NCBI GenBank assembly: GCA_905214825.1
Contig: CAJMNV010000097.1
Span: 1-7,419 of the forward strand
Direction of reading: 5' to 3'
DNA from: an uncultured bacterium
GTDB taxonomy: Bacteria > Bacillota > Clostridia > Lachnospirales > Anaerotignaceae
Length of the DNA stretch: 7,419 nucleotides
A model generated the notes under the pieces. That model saw only the letters and a program-made list of their open reading frames with translations. It was not told the origin of the DNA and did not search any database. Below are positions 1 through 6,151 of the stretch, one piece after another. A program made the position numbers and the translations under genes. Positions within the stretch are counted from its first letter, which is position 1. Each line of letters opens with the position of its first letter.

Positions 1-843
1 GAAAAACAAAAATCCGCAGTGGTGATGCTGTCTGATTTTGGCATAGACTCTTGTTTGGTTGCATGTATGCATGGTATGTGCAAAATGGTAGACAAACAGT
101 TGAAAACATATGACATTACACATTTGATACCTGCTTTTGATATTGTTACAGCCTCTTATTGTTTGCAATATACCGTACCATATTGGCCGGCAGGCACGGT
201 ATTTGTATCTGTGATTGACCCAGGCGTGGGTACAAGCCGTCGAGCAAGTGTTGCAAAATTAAAAAATGGTAGTTATGTTGTGACACCGGACAATGGCACA
301 TTATCTTATTTGCATAAAATGATTGGTGTAGAAGAAATTAGAGAAATTGATGAAGAAGTCAACCGTTATGCAGCAACAAAAGATATACATGTGTTTCATG
401 GCAGAGATTTGTTTGCATATTGTGCGGCAAAATTGGCATCAGGTATTATCAATTTTGAAGAAGTCGGAAAAAAATATCCATTGGAAGAAATGGTGTTACA
501 TGAAATCAAGGGGGCAGAAGTTGCACAAAAATATGTCAAAGCAACCATTCAAGGTTATGACCCATTTGGTAGTGCAGAGCTTTCTGTTTTGAATGCGGCA
601 TTTCAGAAAACAGGATTTGCCATTGGTGATAAATTAAAAATCAAAATTACAACAGAAGATATGGTTGTATTTGATGAAATCGTATGTTATGAAAAATCAT
701 TTGGTTATGTTGAAAAAGGAGAAAATAGGATATTCAATGATTTGGCTTCTTATGTGACGATTGCGTGCAATGCATGTATGTTTGCTGAAACATATCACTT
801 AGATCCAGAAAAAACATATATTGTAGAAATTTCAGAAGCATAA
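1..843 (+). CDS. SAM hydroxide adenosyltransferase (DUF62 family), 5' partial
   Basis: Members of this family use hydroxide to split S-adenosyl-L-methionine into adenosine and L-methionine in the cytoplasm. The reading frame is open from base 1 (E-K-Q-K-S-A before the GTG at 19), no ribosome binding site precedes that GTG, and family members begin a few residues before the LSDFG motif. The true start therefore probably lies just upstream of the window. Counting from the GTG, family motifs appear in order: SDFG (5-8), DITH (32-35), IDPGVGTSRR (66-75), TPDNG (89-93) and FHGRDLFAY (126-134). Asp67, Arg74 and His127 fit the Asp-Arg-His catalytic set described for the family. The C-terminal third (about 145-274) matches the beta-barrel domain in length. 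It stops at 841-843, 19 nt before the adenosine deaminase-like gene, which suggests one operon. The assignment to the family is firm; the activity is inferred. Confidence 0.9.
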   Translation, partial: EKQKSAVVMLSDFGIDSCLVACMHGMCKMVDKQLKTYDITHLIPAFDIVTASYCLQYTVPYWPAGTVFVSVIDPGVGTSRRASVAKLKNGSYVVTPDNGTLSYLHKMIGVEEIREIDEEVNRYAATKDIHVFHGRDLFAYCAAKLASGIINFEEVGKKYPLEEMVLHEIKGAEVAQKYVKATIQGYDPFGSAELSVLNAAFQKTGFAIGDKLKIKITTEDMVVFDEIVCYEKSFGYVEKGENRIFNDLASYVTIACNACMFAETYHLDPEKTYIVEISEA

Positions 844-862
844 TAGAAAGGGATTTTGATAA

Positions 863-1807
863 ATGTGCTTAGAAAAATTACCAAAAATAGAATTGCATTG
901 TCATTTAGATGGTTCCATTCCCATTTCTGTGCTAAAAAAACTGTGTTTGCTAGGCGATATTGCCATACCACAAAATGATATAGAGTTTCGGAATTTGATA
1001 GAGGCAAAAGAAGATTGCGAAAGTTTGACAGAATATTTGCGGGCTTTTGTATTGCCGTTGCAGTGTCTGAAAACAGAAGATGCATTTTTCATTGCCTCTT
1101 ATGAAACAGTGGCAAAAGCAGCACAAGAAGGTACACATTATTTGGAGTTGAGATTTGCACCATTGTTGTCTGAGACAAAAGATTTACCAGCAGAAAAAAT
1201 CATAGAAGCCGCCATTGCAGGTTTGCAAAAAGCAACAAAAGCATATCATATGGAAGCAGGTTTTATTTTGTGTGGTATGCGTCATTTTCATGAAAAACAG
1301 AATATGAGAACATTGGATTTGGCAAAAAAATATTTGCAGCGTGGTGTATGCGGTTTGGATTTGGCTGGTGATGAGTCTGCATTTTCAAACGAACAGTTCG
1401 CAACATATTTTCAAAAAGCCATACAATATGGAGCAAAACGCATTGGACATGGGATTGCCATGCGGCAAAATACAAGTTTACAAAATGCTGTCATCAGACA
1501 TGGTGTTGGTGTGGAGATGTGTCCAAGTAGTAATATGCAAACAAAAGCGGTATCTGGTTGGGAAAATTATCCTTTTCGAGAATTTTTGGAACAAGGTGTT
1601 CTCATATCTATCAATACAGATAATCGCACAGTAACCAATACTACAATGACAAAAGAATTGCAATTACTACAAAAACAATTTCATCTAACATGTCAAGAAG
1701 CAGGAACATTGATGAAACAAGCCTTAATTACTTCTTTTGCAGAAGAAAGTACAAAAAAAGAAATACAAAAAGAAATACTTGCATGGGAAAAAGCATATAT
1801 TTCATAA
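863..1807 (+). CDS. add: Adenosine deaminase-like protein lacking the HAGE active-site segment
   Basis: Adenosine deaminases convert adenosine to inosine with a catalytic zinc in a TIM barrel. The ATG at 863 follows AAAGGGA (847-853) at good spacing and gives 314 aa. Visible motifs: HCHLDGS (12-18; zinc ligands His12 and His14), LRFAPLL (96-102), DLAGDE (166-171), RIGHG (193-197, His196), EMCPSSN (218-224) and NTDNRTVTNT (251-260, zinc ligand Asp253). Between DLAGDE and RIGHG the family normally has about 23 more residues, including HAGE, which supplies a zinc-binding His and the catalytic Glu. Here FQKA (183-186) runs directly into IQYGAKRIGHG. The missing piece explains why the protein is shorter than the usual 330-340 aa. 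The frame is otherwise intact. It lies 19 nt after the SAM-cleaving enzyme that would release adenosine. Family membership is clear; deaminase activity is doubtful unless the gap is a sequence error. Confidence 0.9.
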   Translation: MCLEKLPKIELHCHLDGSIPISVLKKLCLLGDIAIPQNDIEFRNLIEAKEDCESLTEYLRAFVLPLQCLKTEDAFFIASYETVAKAAQEGTHYLELRFAPLLSETKDLPAEKIIEAAIAGLQKATKAYHMEAGFILCGMRHFHEKQNMRTLDLAKKYLQRGVCGLDLAGDESAFSNEQFATYFQKAIQYGAKRIGHGIAMRQNTSLQNAVIRHGVGVEMCPSSNMQTKAVSGWENYPFREFLEQGVLISINTDNRTVTNTTMTKELQLLQKQFHLTCQEAGTLMKQALITSFAEESTKKEIQKEILAWEKAYIS

Positions 1808-1866
1808 CAATAGGTGTATAAACAGAAAAGTATATCATATCATAGGATATAAAATTTGTAGTATTG

Positions 1867-2062
1867 CTAAATTCTTTCTAAGAGAGGTCGTAATTTGTAT
1901 AACACCACTTCTATGATAGAATATTTTATTCCAAAATCTGAATAATCATCTGTACATTGTCTCAACCCATCTACAATATCTGTGGTGTTGGCAGTCAGTA
2001 GCATAATAGGTAGTTTTAGTAATTTCACACAGCAAAGCAATATTGTTTCCATATGTCAAATG
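1867..2062 (-). pseudogene. Remnant of a response regulator receiver domain (frameshifted, truncated)
   Basis: Read on the minus strand, the frame from 2052 to 1867 encodes a piece that resembles the second half of an OmpR-type receiver: LPIMLLTANTTDIVDGL, then DDY, then a stretch ending KLRPLLERI, compared with the family pattern of P-I-LTA, V-GL-GADDY and RI-ALLRR. Just upstream, in a different frame (from about 2062), GNN-I-ALLCEITKT resembles the G-(N/D)-G-F-LC-EIRKTT stretch that precedes it in intact proteins, so a frameshift lies near 2010. No phosphoacceptor Asp region, no DNA-binding domain and no ribosome binding site are found around it, and the KPF motif is degraded. I read it as a gene fossil on the same strand as the YitT gene and downstream of it. 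It could be a chance similarity, but two adjacent matching blocks in the right order argue against that. Confidence 0.6.
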
Positions 2063-2122
2063 TGTATCCTCTTTGCAATAGATATTTAGCACTATGAAAA
2101 CTATGCAATACAATATAAATAC

Positions 2123-2156
2123 AAAATCCTGCCTAATTTGAGATGGCAGGATTTTT
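2123..2156. terminator. Bidirectional Rho-independent terminator downstream of the YitT-family gene
   Basis: A perfect 11-bp inverted repeat, AAAATCCTGCC (2123-2133) and GGCAGGATTTT (2145-2155), encloses an 11-nt loop. The plus strand continues with T-rich ATTTTTATTTT. The minus strand transcript from the YitT gene, which ends at 2178, would fold the same hairpin and continue into TTTTGTATTT. It probably ends YitT transcription and also blocks read-through from the adenosine deaminase-like gene, after which no comparable hairpin is visible. Confidence 0.85.
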
Positions 2157-2177
2157 ATTTTGTTAAATGGTATGATA

Positions 2178-3047
2178 CTAATTTTTATCCCCAATGGTAA
2201 GCATATGAAATCCTTCGCCATGTACTTCATTGGATTCTAAAATGATAGTGAATGCTGCTGGGTCAACTTCTTTTACGGTTTGTTGCACAAAATACATTTG
2301 TTTATTATCACAAGCTACCAAAACAATTTCTTTTTTACTGCCTTGATACCCACCAGAACCTTGTAGTATTGTGCTGCCACGCCCACAACATAAATCAATG
2401 GCATTTGCAATTTCCTTTCCATGGTTTTCTGTGATAATCAGAGCAAATTTTCCTGCATTGATGCCATAAATCATTTTATCGACTACAACAGCAAATAACA
2501 GATTGATAACCATACCATACACAATACCATCAATATCTCGGAATAAAATACCACCAATTAAAATAATCCCTACATCAGAAAGAAAAGCAATCTTTCCCAA
2601 TGATAGATAGGGTTTTAATGCTTTGACAGCCATAATAATAAAATCTGTACCACCAGTAGAGGAATTTTGCGTGTAAATCATTGCATAGCCCAAACCACCA
2701 AATACACCTGTACACAGTGCAGAAATCATACGACTGCCAGTGTAAACAGGGAAAAGTGGTGCAATGTAATCAATCATAAAAGAAGAAATCAAAATACATC
2801 GAAGTGAGCGAAAAAAGAATTTTTTCCCCAATAATTTATAACAAAGTGCAGCCACCGGCACATTGAGTACAACAATGGTTAGCCCAATGGGCAGCCCAAA
2901 AAGTCGATAAAGAATGAGAGAAATACCTGAAAAACCAGTCATTGGAAATTCAGATGCGACTGCAAAGTTATAAAGACCTACTGCAATCAAAATACTTCCA
3001 ATGATTTCAATAAAAGTTTCTTTTAATATTTGCTTTATTTTTTGCAT
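2178..3047 (-). CDS. YitT family membrane protein (DUF161 with C-terminal DUF2179)
   Basis: A 289-aa protein of the YitT/DUF161 family, whose members are integral membrane proteins of uncertain transport or sensing function. The ATG (minus strand, 3047-3045) follows AGGAGG (complement of 3054-3059) with 6-nt spacing, which fixes the start. Hydrophobic segments are seen at about 12-30, 50-70, 83-99, 106-125 and 149-190, with the conserved SSTGGTDFI stretch at 129-137 after the fourth. The soluble C-terminal domain (about 197-285) is DUF2179-like, with GRGSTILQGSGGYQG at 222-236 and a C-terminal EVHGEGF. Length and order are normal for the family. It is a single gene with a terminator just downstream. 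It is transcribed away from scfA, and no functional link is visible. I see no convincing sigma-A promoter immediately upstream. Confidence 0.92.
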   Translation of the reverse strand: MQKIKQILKETFIEIIGSILIAVGLYNFAVASEFPMTGFSGISLILYRLFGLPIGLTIVVLNVPVAALCYKLLGKKFFFRSLRCILISSFMIDYIAPLFPVYTGSRMISALCTGVFGGLGYAMIYTQNSSTGGTDFIIMAVKALKPYLSLGKIAFLSDVGIILIGGILFRDIDGIVYGMVINLLFAVVVDKMIYGINAGKFALIITENHGKEIANAIDLCCGRGSTILQGSGGYQGSKKEIVLVACDNKQMYFVQQTVKEVDPAAFTIILESNEVHGEGFHMLTIGDKN

Positions 3048-3198
3048 ATGATACCTCCTAATTTTAAATTGTATTGTATATTACAAATATTTCCAGAATG
3101 TAGGATATGTGTTGATAAAATTTTCATTTGCATTTCCGAAAGCAATAAAATGACTTTTCAAACTTTCAAACTATTCTAGCATACTACATAATGGCTGT

Positions 3199-3254
3199 CA
3201 AAATCGTGCTATTTGTCAAACGGTATGAACAAAATACACAAAATACGATTTTTG
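3199..3254. repeat. Imperfect inverted repeat upstream of the scfA promoter
   Basis: CAAAATCGT (3199-3207) on the left matches ACGATTTTTG (3245-3254) on the right as an inverted repeat, and the flanking TATTTGT and ACAAAATA extend the symmetry with mismatches. The right arm abuts and partly overlaps the -35 box of the scfA promoter. It could be a regulator site or only AT-rich noise. Confidence 0.35.
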
Positions 3255-3280
3255 CAATGTTTATCTATCGTGTATATAAT
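3252..3280 (+). promoter_or_regulatory. Predicted sigma-A promoter for scfA
   Basis: TTGCAA (3252-3257) and a perfect TATAAT (3275-3280) are separated by 17 bp, the optimal sigma-A spacing. Transcription would start near 3287 and give a leader of about 250 nt before scfA. A second, weaker candidate (TTGAAA at 3456-3461, 17 bp, TTAAAT at 3479-3484) would give a leader of about 50 nt. Confidence 0.65.
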
Positions 3281-3287
3281 CGTATTC

Positions 3288-3322
3288 TTTTTTATCATAC
3301 AGTAGTATGTTATGATAAAAAA
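3288..3322. repeat. 12-bp inverted repeat at the predicted scfA transcript start
   Basis: TTTTTTATCATA (3288-3299) and TATGATAAAAAA (3311-3322) are perfect inverted copies around an 11-nt centre. A second shorter symmetry, CATAC-AGTA-GTATG (3296-3309), is nested inside. The stem is AT-only and has no T-run after it on the plus strand, so it is a poor terminator. Its place directly after the -10 box suits a repressor operator or a 5' stem protecting the mRNA. Confidence 0.45.
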
Positions 3323-3538
3323 ATACATATATTTTACAATATAAACAAATAAACCAATGATAAAATCATAAATTTTTTACATGTTTATTGAATATTATCT
3401 GCAATGAAAAACAGAATAAACAATGTTGTTTGAAAAGTGAGAATACATATTTTTCTTGAAAAATATTTTGTTTTGTGATTAAATAGAAACAGGTATGTCT
3501 TTGGAAAGGCAACCGTTTATGTAAAGGGGTGAATAGAA

Positions 3539-3679
3539 ATGAAACATATTCAGACATTGAATACCCGTAATCTGGCTGCTACTGTACAACACGGTGGTTG
3601 TGGTGAATGCCAGACTTCCTGTCAGTCTGCTTGCAAAACATCTTGTGGTGTTGCAAATCAGCAATGTGAAAACAAATAA
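3539..3679 (+). CDS. scfA: SCIFF six-cysteine ranthipeptide precursor
   Basis: A 46-aa peptide with start ATG 3539 and stop TAA 3677-3679, preceded by AAGGGGTG (3524-3531) at 7-nt spacing. It begins MKHIQTLNT and has GGCGECQTSCQSACKTSC at 19-36, with cysteines at 21, 24, 28, 32, 36 and 43. This is the six-cysteines-in-forty-five pattern that defines SCIFF peptides. In the family the N-terminal part is the leader recognised by the maturase, which installs at least one Cys-to-Thr thioether (ranthipeptide crosslink); the mature product is poorly understood, with some reports of roles in quorum sensing in Clostridium. Here the residue after Cys36 is Gly37, and Thr26 and Thr34 are the Thr residues in the core. 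The gene is followed by a strong hairpin-T6 and then scfB, the classic gene pair. Identification is secure despite the small size. Confidence 0.96.
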   Translation: MKHIQTLNTRNLAATVQHGGCGECQTSCQSACKTSCGVANQQCENK

Positions 3680-3689
3680 TATCGGCAGG

Positions 3690-3733
3690 AAAATCGCTGC
3701 CTGTGGCTTTCGTGGCACGGGTAGCGATTTTTT
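3690..3733 (+). terminator. Terminator/attenuator between scfA and scfB
   Basis: AAAATCGCT (3690-3698) pairs perfectly with AGCGATTTT (3723-3731). The stem continues inward with GCCTGTG (3699-3705) against CACGGGT (3716-3722) using two G-U pairs, giving about 16 bp around a 10-nt loop, and TTTTTT (3728-3733) closes it. It begins 11 nt after the scfA stop and ends about 40 nt before scfB. Partial read-through would give abundant peptide mRNA and little maturase mRNA. Confidence 0.88.
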
Positions 3734-3772
3734 ACAAAAAAATAGTTACATCGATATAGAAAGAGGATATAT

Positions 3773-5149
3773 ATGATTCATCAGTATCAATTAAATGGAT
3801 ATAATATTGTGTTGGATACATACAGTGGGGCGGTACATGTTGTAGACGAAGTGGCATATGACGTCATTGCCATGTACGAAACACACAAAAAAGAAGAGAT
3901 TATTTCCGCAATATTGAAAAAATATCAAAACAACCCAGAAGTAACAGAACAAGAAGTACAGGATGTTTATTCTGGTGTGGAAGAATTGAAAAAAACAGGG
4001 CAACTGTTTACAGAAGATTTGTATGCAGATATCGCAGCAAATTTTAAAATGCAAAACAATGACATCAAAGCATTATGTTTGCATGTTGCACATACTTGTA
4101 ATTTGACTTGTGATTACTGTTTTGCAAGCCAGGGCAAATACCAAGGTGACAATGCATTGATGTCTTTTGAAGTCGGCAAACAAGCATTTGATTTTTTGAT
4201 TGCACATTCTGGTAATCGAAAAAATCTGGAAGTAGACTTCTTTGGTGGTGAGCCATTGATGGATTGGGATATTGTAAAACGTTTGGTGGAATATGCACGT
4301 AGCATAGAACAACAACACAATAAAAAATTCCGTTTTACACTCACAACAAATGGTTTGCTTTTAAATGATGATATGATGGAATTTGCAAACAAAGAAATGC
4401 ATAATGTGGTATTGAGTTTGGACGGAAGAAAAGAAATTCATGATAAATTGCGTCGTACCGCAGGTGGACAAGGTAGTTATGATGTGATTGTACCAAAATT
4501 TCAAAAATTTGTACAAAGCAGAAACAACAAAGGATATTATATCCGTGGTACATTTACACATGATAATGTAGATTTTACAAAAGATGTATTCCATATGGCA
4601 GATTTGGGTTTTACAGAATTGTCTATGGAACCAGTTGTTTGTGACCCGAAAGAACCTTATGCATTGACAGAAGCAGATTTGCCAAAATTGTTTGAACAAT
4701 ACGAAATATTGGCAAAAGATATGTTACGCAGAGAAAAGGAAGGAAAACCCATTACATTCTATCATTATATGATTGATTTAACTGGTGGCCCTTGTGTGTA
4801 TAAAAGAGTGATGGGTTGTGGCAGCGGCACAGAATATATGGCGGTAACGCCTTGGGGAGAATTGTTCCCTTGTCACCAATTTGTTGGGGATAATGCTTAC
4901 AGTTTGGGTGATATTTGGAAAGGTGTGACAAATCCGGAAGTACAAGACAAATTCCGTAGGTGTAATGCATATGCACGGCCAGATTGTAAAGATTGTTGGG
5001 CAAAATTATACTGTTCTGGTGGTTGTGCAGCAAATGCATATCATGCAACAGGGGATATTACAGGTACTTATGAATACGGTTGTCAGTTATTCCGCAAAAG
5101 AATAGAATGTGCGATTATGATGGAAGTCGCAAAACAAATAGAAGTGTAA
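3773..5149 (+). CDS. scfB: Thioether-forming SCIFF peptide maturase (radical SAM/SPASM)
   Basis: A 458-aa radical SAM enzyme expected to bind the ScfA leader and build Cys-Thr thioether links. The ATG at 3773 has AGAGGA (3762-3767) at 5-nt spacing. Residues 1 to about 90 look like the RiPP recognition element (PqqD-like) seen in this family. The radical SAM core follows: Cys109-x3-Cys113-x2-Cys116 binds the SAM cluster, GGEP is at 158-161, TTNG at 191-194 and SLDG at 215-218. The C-terminal SPASM region supplies auxiliary-cluster cysteines: Cys341, Cys349, Cys367 (in LFPCHQF), Cys397, Cys405, Cys408, Cys414, Cys418 and Cys437. Length and motif set are those of SCIFF maturases such as CteB, with no missing ligand seen. 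It lies 93 nt after scfA and is probably expressed by read-through of the intervening terminator; I did not find a clear separate promoter. Confidence 0.95.
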   Translation: MIHQYQLNGYNIVLDTYSGAVHVVDEVAYDVIAMYETHKKEEIISAILKKYQNNPEVTEQEVQDVYSGVEELKKTGQLFTEDLYADIAANFKMQNNDIKALCLHVAHTCNLTCDYCFASQGKYQGDNALMSFEVGKQAFDFLIAHSGNRKNLEVDFFGGEPLMDWDIVKRLVEYARSIEQQHNKKFRFTLTTNGLLLNDDMMEFANKEMHNVVLSLDGRKEIHDKLRRTAGGQGSYDVIVPKFQKFVQSRNNKGYYIRGTFTHDNVDFTKDVFHMADLGFTELSMEPVVCDPKEPYALTEADLPKLFEQYEILAKDMLRREKEGKPITFYHYMIDLTGGPCVYKRVMGCGSGTEYMAVTPWGELFPCHQFVGDNAYSLGDIWKGVTNPEVQDKFRRCNAYARPDCKDCWAKLYCSGGCAANAYHATGDITGTYEYGCQLFRKRIECAIMMEVAKQIEV

Positions 5150-5180
5150 AAAATAAAGTAGCACATGAAGTAAAATGAAC

Positions 5181-5227
5181 AAGAGGAATACCTTAAAATA
5201 ATAAGGTATTCTCTTTTCTTGTTTTTT
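5181..5227 (+). terminator. Rho-independent terminator after scfB
   Basis: AAGAGGAATACCTT (5181-5194) pairs with AAGGTATTCTCTT (5203-5215) through 13 pairs with one bulged G, around an 8-nt loop. T-rich sequence follows (TTCTTGTTTTTT to 5227). It ends the scfAB transcript and may also serve the convergent LytTR gene, although the T-run on the minus strand is weaker. Confidence 0.82.
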
Positions 5228-5259
5228 GATAAAAATATCTGCCATTTTTTCAAAGCAAA

Positions 5260-5988
5260 TTATGCTTTTTTCGATGCACTATAAGACAAAAATGCTTCTT
5301 TTGTTTGTGGGTAGCGTAATTGACTGATGGGAATGACTATATCGTTTTGACAGTAAAAGCGACGTCTTTCAAATTTTTCCACAATTTCTATGTTCACAAT
5401 AAAACTTTTGTGGCAATGCAAGAATCTTGCGTCTAATTTTTCTAATAATGTTTCAATGGGCATATAACTGTCAATGACATTTTTTTTGGTATGTATCGTA
5501 ATTTTTCGTTTATCTTTTTCTACATATAAAATATCATCAATCTGAATACGCATAACTGCACGTAAAGACTTTATCAGTATGGTTTTTGGACGTTTTTGCA
5601 ATACATTTTGTTCTGCAATCGAAAGTGCATCAACCAACTGTTCATGACAAAGCGGATACAACAAACAGTATGTATGCGAAACATGATAAAGTTCTGATGT
5701 ATATTGTTCTGGTTTTGTCATAAATATAATTTGCATGTGGGGTTGTAATTCCAATAAGTGGTTGACAAATACAATGGTTTCTGACACAATTTCCTTTGAA
5801 ACAAAATATAAATCAATCAATAAAATATCGATGGTCTTTTTTTCCGCAAAAATACTAATGTTTTTGATACCATGAAATATATTTACATGCACAGAGATTT
5901 CTTGGTTTTCAAAATATGTTGTCACAAAATCTGCCAATGGGTGAGCGTCTAGGGTTTGTCTTTTGCAGATACAAACAGAAAAGCTCAT
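5260..5988 (-). CDS. LytTR-family response regulator with degenerate receiver domain
   Basis: A 242-aa cytoplasmic transcription regulator of AgrA/ComE type. Start ATG (5988-5986) follows AGGAGG (complement of 5997-6002) at 8-nt spacing. The C-terminal LytTR DNA-binding domain (about 135-238) is well conserved: IDDILYVEKDKRKITIHT (150-167), FLHCHKSFIVNI (189-200) and IVIPISQLRY (217-226). The N-terminal part (1-125) has receiver architecture, with Asp59 in LLIDL at the phosphoacceptor position and Thr91 in IIFMT. However, the acidic pair that normally follows the first strand is replaced by Lys9-Arg10 (CICKRQ), and the conserved Lys of the K-P motif is Tyr111 (YPL). Ordinary phosphorelay signalling is therefore doubtful. 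No histidine kinase gene adjoins. It is convergent with scfB and divergent from the secreted MBL protein gene, which may be a target; that is inference. Confidence 0.9.
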   Translation of the reverse strand: MSFSVCICKRQTLDAHPLADFVTTYFENQEISVHVNIFHGIKNISIFAEKKTIDILLIDLYFVSKEIVSETIVFVNHLLELQPHMQIIFMTKPEQYTSELYHVSHTYCLLYPLCHEQLVDALSIAEQNVLQKRPKTILIKSLRAVMRIQIDDILYVEKDKRKITIHTKKNVIDSYMPIETLLEKLDARFLHCHKSFIVNIEIVEKFERRRFYCQNDIVIPISQLRYPQTKEAFLSYSASKKA

Positions 5989-6038
5989 ACAACATTCCTC
6001 CTTTTTTAGATGAGTAAAAAGAACAAAACTTTTGATTT

Positions 6039-6067
6039 ATTATAAAGTAAAATGATGGACTATGCAA
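6039..6067 (-). promoter_or_regulatory. Predicted sigma-A promoter for the LytTR regulator
   Basis: On the minus strand, TTGCAT (complement of 6062-6067) and a perfect TATAAT (complement of 6039-6044) are 17 bp apart. Transcription would start near 6032, giving a leader of about 44 nt before the start at 5988. No equally good plus-strand promoter for the MBL gene is seen in 6003-6151; TATAAA at 6125-6130 lacks a matching -35 box. Confidence 0.7.
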
Positions 6068-6151
6068 TATATTGAATAATAAAAATATCTAGGGATTTGA
6101 TGGGAATTTTTGGCAGTTATGTTTTATAAATGTAAAAGGAGTGAAAATAGC

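Larger units (their letters stand above)
3048..3538. other. Long AT-rich intergenic region between divergent yitT-like gene and scfA
   Basis: About 490 nt with no supported gene. The only minus-strand open frame here (within 3366-3557) has no ribosome binding site, low-complexity composition and overlaps scfA. The region holds the yitT ribosome binding site, an imperfect inverted repeat (3199-3254), a strong promoter facing scfA (3252-3280), a 12-bp inverted repeat at the expected transcript start (3288-3322) and about 215 nt of further AT-rich sequence before scfA. I recognise no riboswitch class in it. Confidence 0.7.

Noticed and set aside
347..592. Overlapping plus-strand open frame inside the DUF62 gene
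   Set aside because: It lies wholly within a clearly coding gene in another frame, has no ribosome binding site and no recognisable motifs.
1619..1624. Asp-Asn instead of Asp-Asp at the adenosine deaminase NTD motif (residues 253-254)
   Set aside because: NTDN is, as I recall, common in bacterial adenosine deaminases, so it is not a sign of inactivation by itself.
1946..2230. 94-aa minus-strand open frame
   Set aside because: It overlaps the end of the YitT gene and the terminator and is not a gene as a whole; only its part below about 2062 contributes to the response regulator remnant.
3366..3557. 63-aa minus-strand open frame before scfA
   Set aside because: Low-complexity composition, no ribosome binding site, and it overlaps the scfA start and its ribosome binding site.
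3594..3776. 60-aa plus-strand open frame overlapping scfA
   Set aside because: It is out of frame with scfA, runs through the terminator hairpin and has no start signal; scfA explains the sequence.
4361..4699. 112-aa minus-strand open frame inside scfB
   Set aside because: A shadow of scfB codons rich in Cys, His, Phe and Ile, without a start signal.
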